A stretch of DNA of 64,000 nt. Origin: Mesorhizobium sp. M2D.F.Ca.ET.226.01.1.1. GTDB lineage: Bacteria; Pseudomonadota; Alphaproteobacteria; Rhizobiales; Rhizobiaceae. The stretch spans positions 124,001 through 188,000 of the forward strand of contig NZ_RZOY02000005.1 in NCBI RefSeq assembly GCF_004022705.2, read 5' to 3'. The notes beneath the pieces were generated by a model. That model did not search any database. It was not told where the DNA came from and worked only from the letters and a program-made list of their open reading frames with translations. Positions 30,093 through 39,407 of the stretch are shown piece after piece. The number at the start of each line of letters is the position of its first letter. Positions within the stretch are counted from its first letter, which is position 1. The position numbers and the translations under genes were made by a program.

Positions 30093-31247
30093 ATGCGGAT
30101 TTCAGGGGTCGTCGGTTTCCTATTTGCATCGCTTTGCCTTGCCGGCTGCTCGTCCACGTCGGGCGTCGATGCCATGCAGATGCCGTCCAGCGAGACGACG
30201 AGCTCGGTTGTGCGGCCGAGCGCTTCGGTGCCGAAGGGCGTGAGGACCGCCGCGACGGAGAAAACCGTCGAGACCGCGTCGATGTCGGGCGCTTCACGTT
30301 TCAAGCCGCCGGCGCCGCTGCTCGACGAGGGGAATGCCAGCCCGGACGCGGGCGCCAGCGACGAGAATTCGCGCCTTGGCGACGAGAACTCGCGCCCGTT
30401 CGGTCTTGCCGAGGAGGAGACGGTGAACTTCCCGCCGCAGGGTCTCCCGGACAGCGTCGAGCCGCCGGTGCAGGAGGCCGCGCTTGTCTCGCCGCCGAAG
30501 CGGTTGTCGCGCGCGGCGCCCGCCATGCTTGCCGGCCCGGTCACCCGCTATGCGTTCCGCGACGCCAAGCCGATCAATTTCGGCCGCGCCTCGCCGCGCC
30601 ATCTGGCCGTGCACGGCGTCGACGTGTCGCGCTGGCAGGGCGACATCAACTGGGGCAAGCTGCGCGCCCAGGGCGCCAACTTCGCCTATATCAAGGCGAC
30701 CGACGGCGGCGACCATCTCGACCCGATGTTCATGAAGAACTGGCGTAACGCCGATGCCGCGGGGCTGAAGCGGGGCGCCTATCATTTCTTCTACTGGTGC
30801 CGCACCGCCGGCGAGCAGGCCGACTGGTTCATCCGCAACGTGCCGAAGGTCGACGGCGCGCTGCCGCCGGTCATCGACGTCGAGTGGAACGGCGACTCTT
30901 CGTGCACACGCAAGCCGTCGCGCGAAAAAGTGCTGGAGAAGATGCAGGTGTTCATGGACAAGCTTGAGCGCCATTACGGCCAGCGCCCCATCATCTACAC
31001 CAGCCCTGACTTCTATCGCGACAATTTGCGCGGCGCCTTCCCGGACTACCCGTTCTGGCTGCGCGCGGTGGCGGCGCATCCCTCGAAGGTCTATCCGGGC
31101 CGCAAATGGCTGTTCTGGCAGTATTCCGGCTCCGGCCTGTCGCATGGCGTCACGGGACGCATCGACCTCAACGTCTTCCGCGGCGACGAGCGGCAATGGC
31201 GCGCATGGCTGGGCGGCGGCGGGCAGATGATGGCCGACGCGGATTGA
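30093..31247 (+). CDS. GH25 muramidase lipoprotein
   Basis: A 384-residue outer-envelope lipoprotein. The signal peptide ends in the lipobox LCLAGC (Cys near residue 18). A low-complexity Ser/Pro/Glu-rich linker to about residue 165 follows, including a repeated DENSRLGDENSRPFG segment. From there it is a GH25 lysozyme-type catalytic domain: HGVDVSRWQGDINWGKL, FAYIKATDGGDHLDP, GAYHFFYWC, the acid pair in PPVIDVEWNGDSS and KWLFWQYSGSGLSHGVTG. It should cleave peptidoglycan glycan strands in the periplasm. ATG 30093 gives the regular lipoprotein signal; ATG 30072 is less likely. Confidence 0.92.
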   Translation: MRISGVVGFLFASLCLAGCSSTSGVDAMQMPSSETTSSVVRPSASVPKGVRTAATEKTVETASMSGASRFKPPAPLLDEGNASPDAGASDENSRLGDENSRPFGLAEEETVNFPPQGLPDSVEPPVQEAALVSPPKRLSRAAPAMLAGPVTRYAFRDAKPINFGRASPRHLAVHGVDVSRWQGDINWGKLRAQGANFAYIKATDGGDHLDPMFMKNWRNADAAGLKRGAYHFFYWCRTAGEQADWFIRNVPKVDGALPPVIDVEWNGDSSCTRKPSREKVLEKMQVFMDKLERHYGQRPIIYTSPDFYRDNLRGAFPDYPFWLRAVAAHPSKVYPGRKWLFWQYSGSGLSHGVTGRIDLNVFRGDERQWRAWLGGGGQMMADAD

Positions 31248-31258
31248 GCGCGTCTTTA

Positions 31259-31442
31259 CCTTCTCCCCTTGCGGGAGAAGGTGGCCGCGAAGCGGCCGGA
31301 TGAGGGGTGTTCCAGCTTGACGGAAACCTTTGCCAGCTGGGGGTACTGCAGCAAGGATCGCTAGCGTCTCACTCCGCTGGAACACTTCTCATCCGTCTCG
31401 GCGCTAACGCGCCGATCCACCTTCTCCCGCAAGGGGAGAAGG
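31259..31442. repeat. RIME-like palindromic element, copy 3 with perfect 23-bp terminal inverted repeats
   Basis: The left end CCTTCTCCCCTTGCGGGAGA plus AGG and the right end CCTTCTCCCGCAAGGGGAGA plus AGG are exact inverted copies. Inner arms GGATGAGGGGTGTTCCAG and CTGGAACACTTCTCATCC are nearly inverted. Compared with the copy at 26495 the centre carries about 35 extra bases (GACGGAAACCTTTGCCAGCT region). It separates the GH25 gene from the convergent hicB-like gene. Confidence 0.85.
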
Positions 31443-31454
31443 AGAGGGCGCGCT

Positions 31455-31667
31455 TCACTCGTGCGCCTCAACATACTTCGCCACGGCTTCGGGCTCGGGT
31501 ACCTCAAACCCGTCAGCGCGCAGGCCTTCGATGTGAAAGCGCATTGCTTCACGGATTGCGATCTTCACATCCGCCGTCGTGGCGCCGGTTGGAATGCAGC
31601 CCGGCAGGTCCGGCACATATGCAGAAAACTTGTCTCCGGCTTTTTCGATGATCACAGCATAAAGCAT
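31455..31667 (-). CDS. HicB-like antitoxin domain protein (orphan)
   Basis: A 70-residue protein with the HicB_like partial RNase H fold: MLYAVIIEKAGDKFSAYVPD, LPGCIPTGATTADVKIAIRE and AMRFHIEGLRADGFEVPEPE. These match the strands and helix of HicB antitoxins. It lacks the C-terminal DNA-binding extension of long HicB forms. Normally a HicA toxin gene with a double-stranded RNA-binding fold lies next to it, but 31668-31697 upstream has only 30 bases and no hicA is seen. It is therefore an orphan or a stand-alone regulator. It is 30 bases after the VOC gene and may be co-transcribed with it. Confidence 0.82.
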   Translation of the reverse strand: MLYAVIIEKAGDKFSAYVPDLPGCIPTGATTADVKIAIREAMRFHIEGLRADGFEVPEPEAVAKYVEAHE

Positions 31668-31697
31668 TGCACTATGTCCTTGCCTACCAGTCGAGGC

Positions 31698-32078
31698 TCA
31701 GGCCTTCGCCGCCTCGTTGATCATCGCCTCGATGTTATAACCATCGGGATCGAGCACGAAGCAGGCGTAGTAGTGCTCCGCATAATCCGGCCGCGGACCG
31801 GGCGCGCCATTGTCGGTGGCGCCCGCCTCGAGCGCCGCACGATGAAACGCATCGACCTCCGCCTTGCTCTTCACCCGGAAGGCGACATGCAGATGGGTGA
31901 GCGGCGGTGTCTCACCCGTGCTCTGGATCTCGAACAGGCAGCCATTGCCGACATCGAAGGCCCAGAAGATGCCTTCCTTGCCGAAGGCGAGGCTGTAGCC
32001 CAGGGGGGCAAAAGCCTTTTCGTAGAAGAGCTTGCTCTTACCCAGGTCGCTCACTTCGATGGTGATGTGGTCGATCAT
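31698..32078 (-). CDS. VOC-family protein (glyoxalase/bleomycin-resistance-like)
   Basis: A 126-residue single-module VOC protein: MIDHITIEVSDLGKSKLFYE, FGKEGIFWAFDVGNGCLFEI, PPLTHLHVAFRVKSKAEVDA and YYACFVLDPDGYNIEAMINE. Likely metal ligands are His in MIDHITI, His in THLHVAF and Glu in YNIEAM. Members of this subgroup are often lactoylglutathione lyase-like, but the substrate cannot be read from sequence. It sits between the nrdJ terminator and hicB on the same strand. Confidence 0.87.
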   Translation of the reverse strand: MIDHITIEVSDLGKSKLFYEKAFAPLGYSLAFGKEGIFWAFDVGNGCLFEIQSTGETPPLTHLHVAFRVKSKAEVDAFHRAALEAGATDNGAPGPRPDYAEHYYACFVLDPDGYNIEAMINEAAKA

Positions 32079-32104
32079 CTTGTGCTCGGTGATCGTCTAC
32101 GCAA

Positions 32105-32132
32105 ATCGGCCCGATCTTGCGACCGGGCCGAT
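32105..32132 (-). terminator. Intrinsic terminator of nrdJ
   Basis: A perfect 9-bp stem pairs ATCGGCCCG (32105-32113) with CGGGCCGAT (32124-32132) with a 10-base loop. Read on the minus strand it is 24 bases past the nrdJ stop and is followed by a short TTTGC tract. Confidence 0.65.
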
Positions 32133-32156
32133 AATGTTACGTCTAGGTTTCAGATA

Positions 32157-35100
32157 TCAGCTGCACCCGCTCGTGCTTCCACACGTGTCGCACTTCTCGC
32201 AAGTGCCGTTCCGCACCATGGTGAAGTTGTGGCACTCGGAGCATTCGTTGCCGGTGTAGCCCTGTAGCAGCGACTGCTGGCGCCTTGTCGCGGCGAGCTT
32301 CTTCGCCTCGGCCGCTTCGTTGGCGGCGGCATCGGTGAAGAGCGCCTCCGCGCCACCGGCGGCTTCGGCTTCCTGTTCCACCATTTCCTCGGCCAGTTCC
32401 CTGGCGCGCTCCTCATAGTCGCGCTTGTAGGCGAGCGCTTCGTCGCTGGCCGGCTTCAGCGCCAGCACGTTGGAGCCGGCGAAGGCGGTCGGTGCGGCGC
32501 GGGCAGGGGCCGTCGTCGGGGCCGAGCCGCCAAAACCCTTCGGGTCTGAACCGGCAGCCGAGACCAGCTTCACCGGCGAGGCGCCGCGATAGAGGCCCTT
32601 GGAGAAGGGCGTCGCCTTGCCTTCGGTGATGCCGCGGCCGAGCGCCGTCTTGTCGAAGTCCGACTGGTCGACATGGGCGAGGTCGTGGCGGCCGAGATAG
32701 GAGACCGCAAGCTCGCGGAACACGTAGTCGAGGATCGACGTGGCATTCTTGATCGCGTCGTTGCCCTGCACCATGCCGGCCGGCTCGAATTTGGTGAAGG
32801 TGAAGGCCTCGACATATTCGTCGAGCGGCACGCCATATTGCAGGCCGAGCGAGATGGCGATGGCAAAGTTGTTCATCATGGCGCGGAAGGCAGCACCTTC
32901 CTTGTGCATGTCGATGAAGATCTCGCCGAGACGCCCGTCGTCGAACTCGCCGGTCCGGAGATACACCTTGTGGCCGCCGACGACGGCCTTCTGCGTATAA
33001 CCCTTGCGGCGGTTCGGCAGTTTTTCGCGGTCGCGGTAGAGACGTTCCACCACGCGCTCGACGATCTTTTCCGTCACCTGCACGGCGCGCTGCGCGGCGG
33101 GCGCTGCGATCAGCTGCTCGACCGCCTCGTCCTCGTCCTCCTCGCCATCGGCGAGCAGCGAGGCATTGAGCGGCTGCGACAGCTTCGAGCCGTCGCGATA
33201 AAGCGCGTTCGCCTTCAGCGCCAGCTTCCAGGACAGCATGTAGGCGTTCTTCGCGTCCTCGACGGTCGCCTCGTTCGGCATGTTGATGGTTTTGGAAATG
33301 GCGCCCGAGATGAAGGGCTGGGCCGCCGCCATCATCAGGATGTGGCTCTGGATCGACAGCGAGCGCTTGCCGATCTTGCCGCAGGGGCTGGCGCAGTCGA
33401 ACACCGGCAGGTGCTCGGCCTTGAGGAAGGGCGCGCCTTCGAGTGTCATGGCGCCGCAGACATGGATGTTGGCGACGTCAATGTCCTTCTTCGAGAAGCC
33501 CAGCGCCGGCAGCATCTCGAACGAGACGTCGCCGAGTTGCTCGTCGGTGAAGCCGAACGTGTCCTTCACCCAGTCGGCGCCGAGTGTCCATTGGTTGAAC
33601 ACGAACTTGATGTCGAAGGCCGACTTCAGCGCCGCGTTCAGCGCCGCGATCTTCTCGTCGGTGAAGCCCTTGGTCTTGAGCGAGGACGGGTTGATGCCGG
33701 GCGCCTGGTTGAGGTTGCCGTGGCCGACGGCGTAGGCCTCGATCTCGGCGATCTGGCTCTCGGAATAGCCCAGCGTGCGCAGCGCTTCCGGCACGGCGCG
33801 GTTGATGATCTTGAAGTAGCCGCCGCCGGCGAGCTTCTTGAACTTCACCAGGGCGAAGTCGGGCTCGATGCCGGTGGTGTCGCAATCCATGACCAAGCCG
33901 ATCGTGCCGGTCGGCGCAATCACGGTCGCCTGCGCGTTGCGGTAGCCGTGCTCCTCGCCGAGCTCGATAGCGCGGTCCCAGGCGGCGCGGGCATGCTCGG
34001 CGAGCGCCGGCTGCTTCAGGTCGGAGGCGACCAGCGGCACCGGGTTGACGGCGAGCTTCTCGTAGCCGTCCTTGTCGCCGTAAGCCGCGCGGCGATGGTT
34101 GCGCATGACGCGCAGCATGTTCTGGGCGTTGCGGTCATAGTCCGGGAAGGCGCCGAGCTCGGCGGCCATTTCGGCCGAGGTCGAGTAGGCGACGCCGGTC
34201 ATGATAGCGGTGAGCGCGGCGCAGATGGCGCGGCCCTCGTTGGAGTCATAGGGGATGCCCGAGGTCATCAGCAGGCCGCCGATATTGGCGTAGCCGAGGC
34301 CGAGCGTGCGGTAGTCGTAGGAAAGCTTGGCGATCTCCTTCGACGGGAACTGCGCCATCATCACCGAGATTTCGAGCACGACGGTCCACAGCCGAACGGT
34401 GTGCTCATAAGCGGCGATGTCGATCGTGCCGTCCTCCTTGCGGTAGGGTAGAAGGTTGATCGAGGCGAGGTTGCAGGCCGTGTCATCGAGGAACATGTAT
34501 TCCGAGCACGGGTTCGAGGCCCGGATCGCACCGGCGGAGGCGCAGGTGTGCCAGTCGTTCATCGTCGTGTTGAAGTGCAGGCCCGGGTCAGCCGACGCCC
34601 AGGCGGCGTAGCCGATCTTTTCCCAGAGATCGCGCGCCTTCAGCGTCTTCAGCACCTTGCCGTCCTTGCGGGCGGTGAGCTGCCAGTCGCCGTCGGCTTC
34701 CACGGCACGCAGGAAATTATCCTTCAGCGACACCGAATTGTTGGAGTTCTGGCCGGAGACGGTGAGGTAGGCGTCCGAATCCCAGTCGGTGTCGTAGGTC
34801 TTGAACGACATCGAGGTGTAGCCCTGGCGGGCGAACTGGATGACGCGGTAGATGTAGTTCTCCGGCACGGCGTCCTTCTTGGCCGCCTTGATCTCGCGCT
34901 TCAGCGCGGTGTTCAGCGCCGGGTCGAAGCAGTCGTCGTCATGGCCTTCGCAATTGACGCAGGCCTTCATGATGGCTTCGAGGTGCTTCTTGACGATCTT
35001 CGAGCCGGTCACCAGCGAGGCGACCTTCTGCTCCTCATTGACCTTCCAGTCGATGAAGTCCTCGATATCCGGGTGGTCGGCGTCGACGATGACCATCTTT

Positions 35101-35933
35101 GCGGCGCGGCGCGTCGTGCCGCCCGACTTGATGGCGCCCGCCGCGCGGTCGCCGATCTTGAGGAAGCTCATCAGGCCGGACGAGCGGCCGCCGCCGGAAA
35201 GCTTCTCGCCTTCGCCGCGCAGCATGGAGAAGTTCGAGCCGGTGCCGGAGCCGTATTTGAACAGGCGCGCCTCACGCACCCATAAATCCATGATGCCGCC
35301 CTCGTTGACGAGATCGTCCTGCACGCTCTGGATGAAGCAGGCATGCGGTTGCGGATGCTCGTAGGCCGACTTCGACTTGGTCAGCTTGCCGGTGAAGGGA
35401 TCGACATAGAAGTGGCCCTGGCTCGGGCCGTCGATGCCATAGGCCCAGTGCAGGCCGGTGTTGAACCACTGCGGCGAGTTCGGCGCAACGCGCTGGGTGG
35501 CGAGCATATAGGCCAGCTCGTCGCGGAAGGCGCGCGCGTCTTCCTCGGACTTGAAGTAGCCGCCCTTCCAGCCCCAATAGGTCCAGGTGCCGGACAGACG
35601 GTCGAAGACCTGGCGAGCGTCGGTTTCCGAACCGTAGCGCTCTGCCTCGGGCAGCTTGGCAAGCTCGGCCTCGTCGGCGATCGAGCGCCACAGGAAGGAG
35701 GGAACGTCGTTCTCCTCGACCTTCTTCAGCCGCGCCGGCACGCCGGCCTTGCGGAAATACTTCTGGGCCAGGATGTCGGCCGCGACCTGGCTGAACTGAG
35801 CCGGCACGTCAATGTTGTCCAGGCGGAACACCACCGAGCCGTCGGGATTCTTGATCTCCGACAGGGCCTTGCGAAATTCGATCTCCGCATAGGCTGACTG
35901 ATCCGGCTTGGTGAAGCGACGCTCGATGCGCAT
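32157..35933 (-). CDS. nrdJ: Vitamin B12-dependent (class II) ribonucleoside-diphosphate reductase
   Basis: A 1258-residue adenosylcobalamin-dependent ribonucleotide reductase, oxygen-independent, that supplies dNTPs. Landmarks are [19 protein letters not shown], the active-site motif [36 protein letters not shown] and a [10 protein letters not shown] segment. At the C-terminus a redox/zinc tail reads [20 protein letters not shown] followed by [10 protein letters not shown]. Length fits the large alphaproteobacterial NrdJ form. The start at 35933 matches [20 protein letters not shown]; the longer frame is not family-like. Two NrdR boxes lie upstream at 36171-36215, so NrdR repression is likely. 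No B12 riboswitch box was seen in the leader. Confidence 0.96.
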   Translation of the reverse strand: MRIERRFTKPDQSAYAEIEFRKALSEIKNPDGSVVFRLDNIDVPAQFSQVAADILAQKYFRKAGVPARLKKVEENDVPSFLWRSIADEAELAKLPEAERYGSETDARQVFDRLSGTWTYWGWKGGYFKSEEDARAFRDELAYMLATQRVAPNSPQWFNTGLHWAYGIDGPSQGHFYVDPFTGKLTKSKSAYEHPQPHACFIQSVQDDLVNEGGIMDLWVREARLFKYGSGTGSNFSMLRGEGEKLSGGGRSSGLMSFLKIGDRAAGAIKSGGTTRRAAKMVIVDADHPDIEDFIDWKVNEEQKVASLVTGSKIVKKHLEAIMKACVNCEGHDDDCFDPALNTALKREIKAAKKDAVPENYIYRVIQFARQGYTSMSFKTYDTDWDSDAYLTVSGQNSNNSVSLKDNFLRAVEADGDWQLTARKDGKVLKTLKARDLWEKIGYAAWASADPGLHFNTTMNDWHTCASAGAIRASNPCSEYMFLDDTACNLASINLLPYRKEDGTIDIAAYEHTVRLWTVVLEISVMMAQFPSKEIAKLSYDYRTLGLGYANIGGLLMTSGIPYDSNEGRAICAALTAIMTGVAYSTSAEMAAELGAFPDYDRNAQNMLRVMRNHRRAAYGDKDGYEKLAVNPVPLVASDLKQPALAEHARAAWDRAIELGEEHGYRNAQATVIAPTGTIGLVMDCDTTGIEPDFALVKFKKLAGGGYFKIINRAVPEALRTLGYSESQIAEIEAYAVGHGNLNQAPGINPSSLKTKGFTDEKIAALNAALKSAFDIKFVFNQWTLGADWVKDTFGFTDEQLGDVSFEMLPALGFSKKDIDVANIHVCGAMTLEGAPFLKAEHLPVFDCASPCGKIGKRSLSIQSHILMMAAAQPFISGAISKTINMPNEATVEDAKNAYMLSWKLALKANALYRDGSKLSQPLNASLLADGEEDEDEAVEQLIAAPAAQRAVQVTEKIVERVVERLYRDREKLPNRRKGYTQKAVVGGHKVYLRTGEFDDGRLGEIFIDMHKEGAAFRAMMNNFAIAISLGLQYGVPLDEYVEAFTFTKFEPAGMVQGNDAIKNATSILDYVFRELAVSYLGRHDLAHVDQSDFDKTALGRGITEGKATPFSKGLYRGASPVKLVSAAGSDPKGFGGSAPTTAPARAAPTAFAGSNVLALKPASDEALAYKRDYEERARELAEEMVEQEAEAAGGAEALFTDAAANEAAEAKKLAATRRQQSLLQGYTGNECSECHNFTMVRNGTCEKCDTCGSTSGCS

Positions 35934-36170
35934 TGGTCCGATCCCTTTGTGTCTACATATAGCGCCTTTCCCCGGGGATTTCTGCCCCACATGGCGAAAA
36001 GCGCAGCCCGCCGTTTGCCGGCATCACGGGCGACGCCGACATTCTCCTCGTCGCGGGCGCCACCAAGCAGACAAGCAAACGCCTTTCCAGGCGCTTACCC
36101 AGGTTGCCGGCCGACCCGCGGGTCCCTCAAGACTGAAACTTTTGTCGATTCCCTCGATAGAGGGAGCTTC

Positions 36171-36215
36171 ACACTATCTAGCGTCGAGCCTGCCTGCAAA
36201 CACTAAATATAGTGT
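36171..36215 (-). promoter_or_regulatory. Two NrdR boxes upstream of nrdJ
   Basis: ACACTAAATATAGTGT (36200-36215) is an almost perfect NrdR palindrome. ACACTATCTAGCGTCG (36171-36186) is a weaker second box, matching about 11 of 16 consensus positions. Their starts are 29 bases apart, about three helical turns, as is usual for paired NrdR sites on nrd promoters. Confidence 0.75.
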
Positions 36216-36471
36216 TAACAGATCATTTTTTCCAGACCGACAATTCTCCCTTTCGCCCACCCAAGCCCCTACGACCCCAACGCTTCCGCCGGCCTCGTGA
36301 ACAGGCGGAAATTCGGGCAAAACGCACAAAATCCGGGAAAAAAGACCGGCCTCAAAACTCTCCGGTCGCGCCCGCAACAGGAGCGCATGGCCTATAAAAA
36401 GCGACTCGTTCCGACCCGTCAAGGATTCGTTTGCGTAGCTTTTATGACCCCAACATCTTGTGTGTCACACA

Positions 36472-36480
36472 TGTGGATAA
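36472..36480 (-). promoter_or_regulatory. Consensus DnaA box between nrdJ and gltX
   Basis: TGTGGATAA is the exact complement of the DnaA box TTATCCACA. It is single in this stretch, so it is not by itself an origin. DnaA control of nrd genes is known in other bacteria, so a regulatory role is possible. Confidence 0.4.
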
Positions 36481-36645
36481 CGGGGACATGAGAAGCCCGG
36501 CTTCGCAGGCACTTGACGCGGTTTGTCAGCCTGCCGCGAAGCGTGCTGGGCCGGCGGCTTTTCATTTTAGCTGGCTTGCACTATCTGTTGCGTTCGCGCG
36601 GGGGGCGCGCTTGTCAACACCAAAAGCATCCGTTACGCCCCGCTC

Positions 36646-38019
36646 ATGACAGTCACCGTACGTTTTGCCCCATCGCCGACCGGCCGCATCCATATCGGCA
36701 ATGCGCGCACGGCCCTGTTCAACTGGCTTTTCGCCATGAACAACAAGGGACGCTTCATCCAGCGCTTCGACGACACCGACATTGCCCGCTCGAGGCAGGA
36801 ATACGCCGATTCCATTCTTTACGACCTGCATTGGCTGGGCATTTTCCCGGATGTCACCGAATACCAGTCGCGCCGCTTCGAGATCTATGACGCGGCGGTT
36901 GAGCGGCTGAAGGCGGCGCGGGTGCTCTATGCCTGCTACGAGACGCCGGAAGAGCTCGACCTGCGCCGCAAGGTGCGCCGCACGCGCGGGCTGCCGCCGG
37001 TCTATGGCCGTGAGGCGCTGACGCTGACGCCGGAACAGGTGGCCGAATACCAGTCGGACGGACGCAAGCCGCACTGGCGCTTCCTTTTGCCGAATTTCAC
37101 CAGCGATCCGCTGCAGCCGGAGCGCACCGACGTGCATTGGAACGACCTGGTGCGCGGCGAAGAGACGGTCGATCTCGCCTCGCTGTCGGACCCTGTGCTG
37201 GTGCGCGAGGACGGCACCTATCTCTACACGCTGCCTTCGGTGGTCGACGATATCGAGATGGGCGTCAGCCATATCATTCGCGGCGACGACCATGTCACCA
37301 ACACCGGCGTGCAGATTGCGATCTTCAAGGCGCTCGGCGCCGAGCCGCCGGTCTTCGGCCACCACAATCTGCTCACCACGACCACGGGCGAGGGGCTGTC
37401 TAAGCGCACCGGCGCGCTGTCGATCGAAAGCCTGCGCGAGGACGGCATCGAGCCGATGGCGGTCGCTTCGCTGGCAGTGCTCGTCGGCACCTCGGAGAAT
37501 GTCACGGCCGCGCATGACCTCGCCGAGCTTGCGGGCCATTTCGACCCGGCGGCGACCTCCAAGTCCGCCTCCAAGTTCGATCCGGACGAGCTTTTCGTGC
37601 TCAACCGCACGCTGATCCATCACATGCCGTTCGAGGAAGCGCGCGATCGGCTGATGGTGCTGGGCATTTCCGGCGACAAGGCAGAGCCGTTCTGGATGGC
37701 GGTGCGCGGCAATCTCGACCGCCTGTCGGACGCGCTCGCCTGGTGGCGTATCCTGAGCGACGGCCCGCAAGAGCCGGCGGAATTTTCCGGCGAGGACCGC
37801 GACTTCCTCAATCAAGCGTTCGACGTGCTGCCGGAGGAGCCGTGGAACGGCACGGTCTGGAAGGACTGGACCGGCAAGATCAAGGAAGCGACCGGGCGCA
37901 AGGGCAAGCCGCTGTTCATGCCGCTGCGGCTGGCGCTCACTGGGCGGACTTCGGGGCCGGAGCTTTCAGATCTATTGCCGCTGATGGGTCGGGAAGGAAC
38001 GCTGGCCCGACGACCCTGA
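36646..38019 (+). CDS. gltX: Glutamyl-tRNA synthetase
   Basis: A 457-residue class I aminoacyl-tRNA synthetase. The HIGH-type motif is [20 protein letters not shown] (HIGN at 16-19) and the KMSKS-type motif is [32 protein letters not shown] lies between them. Alphaproteobacteria usually carry two gltX genes; the LSKRTG form and length fit the copy often called gltX2, which may charge tRNA-Glu and tRNA-Gln. Which copy this is cannot be settled without the rest of the genome. Its 3' end overlaps the convergent DUF2865 gene by 83 bases. Confidence 0.95.
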   Translation: MTVTVRFAPSPTGRIHIGNARTALFNWLFAMNNKGRFIQRFDDTDIARSRQEYADSILYDLHWLGIFPDVTEYQSRRFEIYDAAVERLKAARVLYACYETPEELDLRRKVRRTRGLPPVYGREALTLTPEQVAEYQSDGRKPHWRFLLPNFTSDPLQPERTDVHWNDLVRGEETVDLASLSDPVLVREDGTYLYTLPSVVDDIEMGVSHIIRGDDHVTNTGVQIAIFKALGAEPPVFGHHNLLTTTTGEGLSKRTGALSIESLREDGIEPMAVASLAVLVGTSENVTAAHDLAELAGHFDPAATSKSASKFDPDELFVLNRTLIHHMPFEEARDRLMVLGISGDKAEPFWMAVRGNLDRLSDALAWWRILSDGPQEPAEFSGEDRDFLNQAFDVLPEEPWNGTVWKDWTGKIKEATGRKGKPLFMPLRLALTGRTSGPELSDLLPLMGREGTLARRP

Positions 38020-39172
38020 CCTTGCGCTGATCCGGCGGCAGCATCGAGACCGGCGACACCGGTACCTTGGTGGTCAGCCGCCTGATCGCGTCCTGGTCGA
38101 GCCCGCCTTTGGCGTTGGCAAGCGTTTCCGGGTCCGCGCCCGGATCGGGCTTGGTCGCCGGCATGGGGATGAAGGGCGTCGCCCCGCTCTCCGGCTGAGA
38201 CTGTTCGGGATTGGGCGGGTTGCCGCCGATGATCGTGAAATTGCCATTGCCGGCTTGCGCGTTGCAGCCGCAACTCGGCGGCCGCGAATAATTGGCCTGC
38301 TTGTAGAGATAGGCGGTCGGCAGCTCGCTGTAGGGTTGACCGGTGACCGACGAGGTCATCGACCCGGAATCGTCGTCCATTCCGCGCGAATAGAAGACCT
38401 GCATCTCGGTGCCCGGGCAGCTCGATTCGCAATTCTTCTGGTCGCGCTCGAAGTCGCCCGCGGAGGCGGCGTTGGACATCGGGAAGAAATAACCGTCGCA
38501 CGTGCGCACGCACATTGTGTGGAATTCGCCGCCAAGGCGCGGCAGGTCCATGCCGTCCGGCTGGTTGATGACGCGACGGATGTTGCGCACGCTCGGATCA
38601 TCGAGCGGCACATCCGCCATATCCGGGCTGTCGGGAGCCTCCGGTGTTTCGAGTTGCTGATCCTGGCGGCCGAAAAGCTGCTCGAACAGATTGCCGCCGC
38701 CATTGTCGCGGGAGGCCTCCTCAAGCGGCGCAGGGCGAGGCGCGATCTCGTCGCCGCGGCAGCCATTGGCATCGAGCGCCGCCAGGATGCGGCCGCGGTC
38801 GCGCCGCGTGCCGCCGCCGGACAGCCGCTCGCGCTTGGCCTGAAGCGTGTCAAGATTGGCGTTCATGCGCTGGATCGAGGCATTGATCGCCGCGCATTGA
38901 CTGACATTGCGCGAAAACAGCGTGAAGCCGCAGCCGGCATCGCTTGCCCGGCCGCGAGCCTTGGCAAGCTGCTCGCGCTGGCGCGCGATCGCATCGTCAT
39001 ATTTGCGGACGAGGCCGGGGCCTCCGCCGCCGCCGCGCGCGGCCGCGAGTTCTGCTTCGAGCTGCCGACACGTACGCGAAGTGGCTTGGGATTCGGTCGC
39101 GGCAAGGGCTGTAGCTGTAAGCGCCGCAAGCAGCGCCACAAGATGCGTCAGCTTCAGCCCTCCGCCCTTCAT
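37937..39172 (-). CDS. Secreted DUF2865 protein
   Basis: A 411-residue exported protein. A signal peptide ([20 protein letters not shown]) is followed by a coiled-coil region with [14 protein letters not shown] and [20 protein letters not shown], then a Cys-rich core with [40 protein letters not shown] and [11 protein letters not shown] that should form disulfides in the periplasm. The family is DUF2865, common in Rhizobiales, with no known function. The C-terminal tail (Pro/Ala/Lys-rich) is encoded antisense to the last 83 bases of gltX. Confidence 0.85.
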   Translation of the reverse strand: MKGGGLKLTHLVALLAALTATALAATESQATSRTCRQLEAELAAARGGGGGPGLVRKYDDAIARQREQLAKARGRASDAGCGFTLFSRNVSQCAAINASIQRMNANLDTLQAKRERLSGGGTRRDRGRILAALDANGCRGDEIAPRPAPLEEASRDNGGGNLFEQLFGRQDQQLETPEAPDSPDMADVPLDDPSVRNIRRVINQPDGMDLPRLGGEFHTMCVRTCDGYFFPMSNAASAGDFERDQKNCESSCPGTEMQVFYSRGMDDDSGSMTSSVTGQPYSELPTAYLYKQANYSRPPSCGCNAQAGNGNFTIIGGNPPNPEQSQPESGATPFIPMPATKPDPGADPETLANAKGGLDQDAIRRLTTKVPVSPVSMLPPDQRKVRVVGPAFLPDPSAAIDLKAPAPKSAQ

Positions 39173-39241
39173 GTGCCCAGACCCAGCTCACCAGTCTGTC
39201 GGGATGCTACCGGATTCCCGGTTAACCGTTCCCTCAAATTT

Positions 39242-39285
39242 ACAGCCAAAGGCGACCTTGATCACAGCCAAAGGCGATCTTGAAC
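39242..39285. repeat. Two tandem 22-bp repeats in the DUF2865/DUF1287 divergent promoter region
   Basis: ACAGCCAAAGGCGACCTTGA-TC (39242-39263) is followed directly by ACAGCCAAAGGCGATCTTGA-AC (39264-39285); 20 of 22 positions are identical. They sit between two divergent genes for exported proteins and are spaced at two helical turns, as expected for tandem regulator sites. Confidence 0.6.
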
Positions 39286-39407
39286 AAAATGGTCCGAGCG
39301 GTGCTGGCGCCGCTGCACGGAGCAGGCGAGGCCTCCTGTGCATGAAAGTTGCACGAGAAAGGAGCAAAAAAGACGTATTCGGCTTCGAAAATCTTCTGGC
39401 TCCAGCG

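Larger units (their letters stand above)
35934..36645. other. 712-bp intergenic region between divergent nrdJ and gltX
   Basis: There is no convincing gene on either strand. It holds two NrdR-type boxes (36171-36186, 36200-36215), a small hairpin CCCTC-GATA-GAGGG (36151-36164), a consensus DnaA box (36472-36480) and an inverted repeat TGTGTCACACA just before it. Together these look like a cell-cycle-linked control region. The parts at 35950-36140 and 36500-36645 show nothing else recognisable. Confidence 0.6.

Noticed and set aside
35950..36170. Cobalamin riboswitch ahead of nrdJ
   Set aside because: I looked for a B12-box-like sequence on the minus strand and found none; NrdR boxes explain regulation better.
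36472..36480. Replication origin at the DnaA box
   Set aside because: Only one consensus box is present, with no cluster, no AT-rich unwinding region beside it and no origin-associated genes.
36212..36491. Short open frames in the nrdJ-gltX intergenic region
   Set aside because: Translations carry no family-like pattern, no good ribosome sites, and overlap regulatory boxes.
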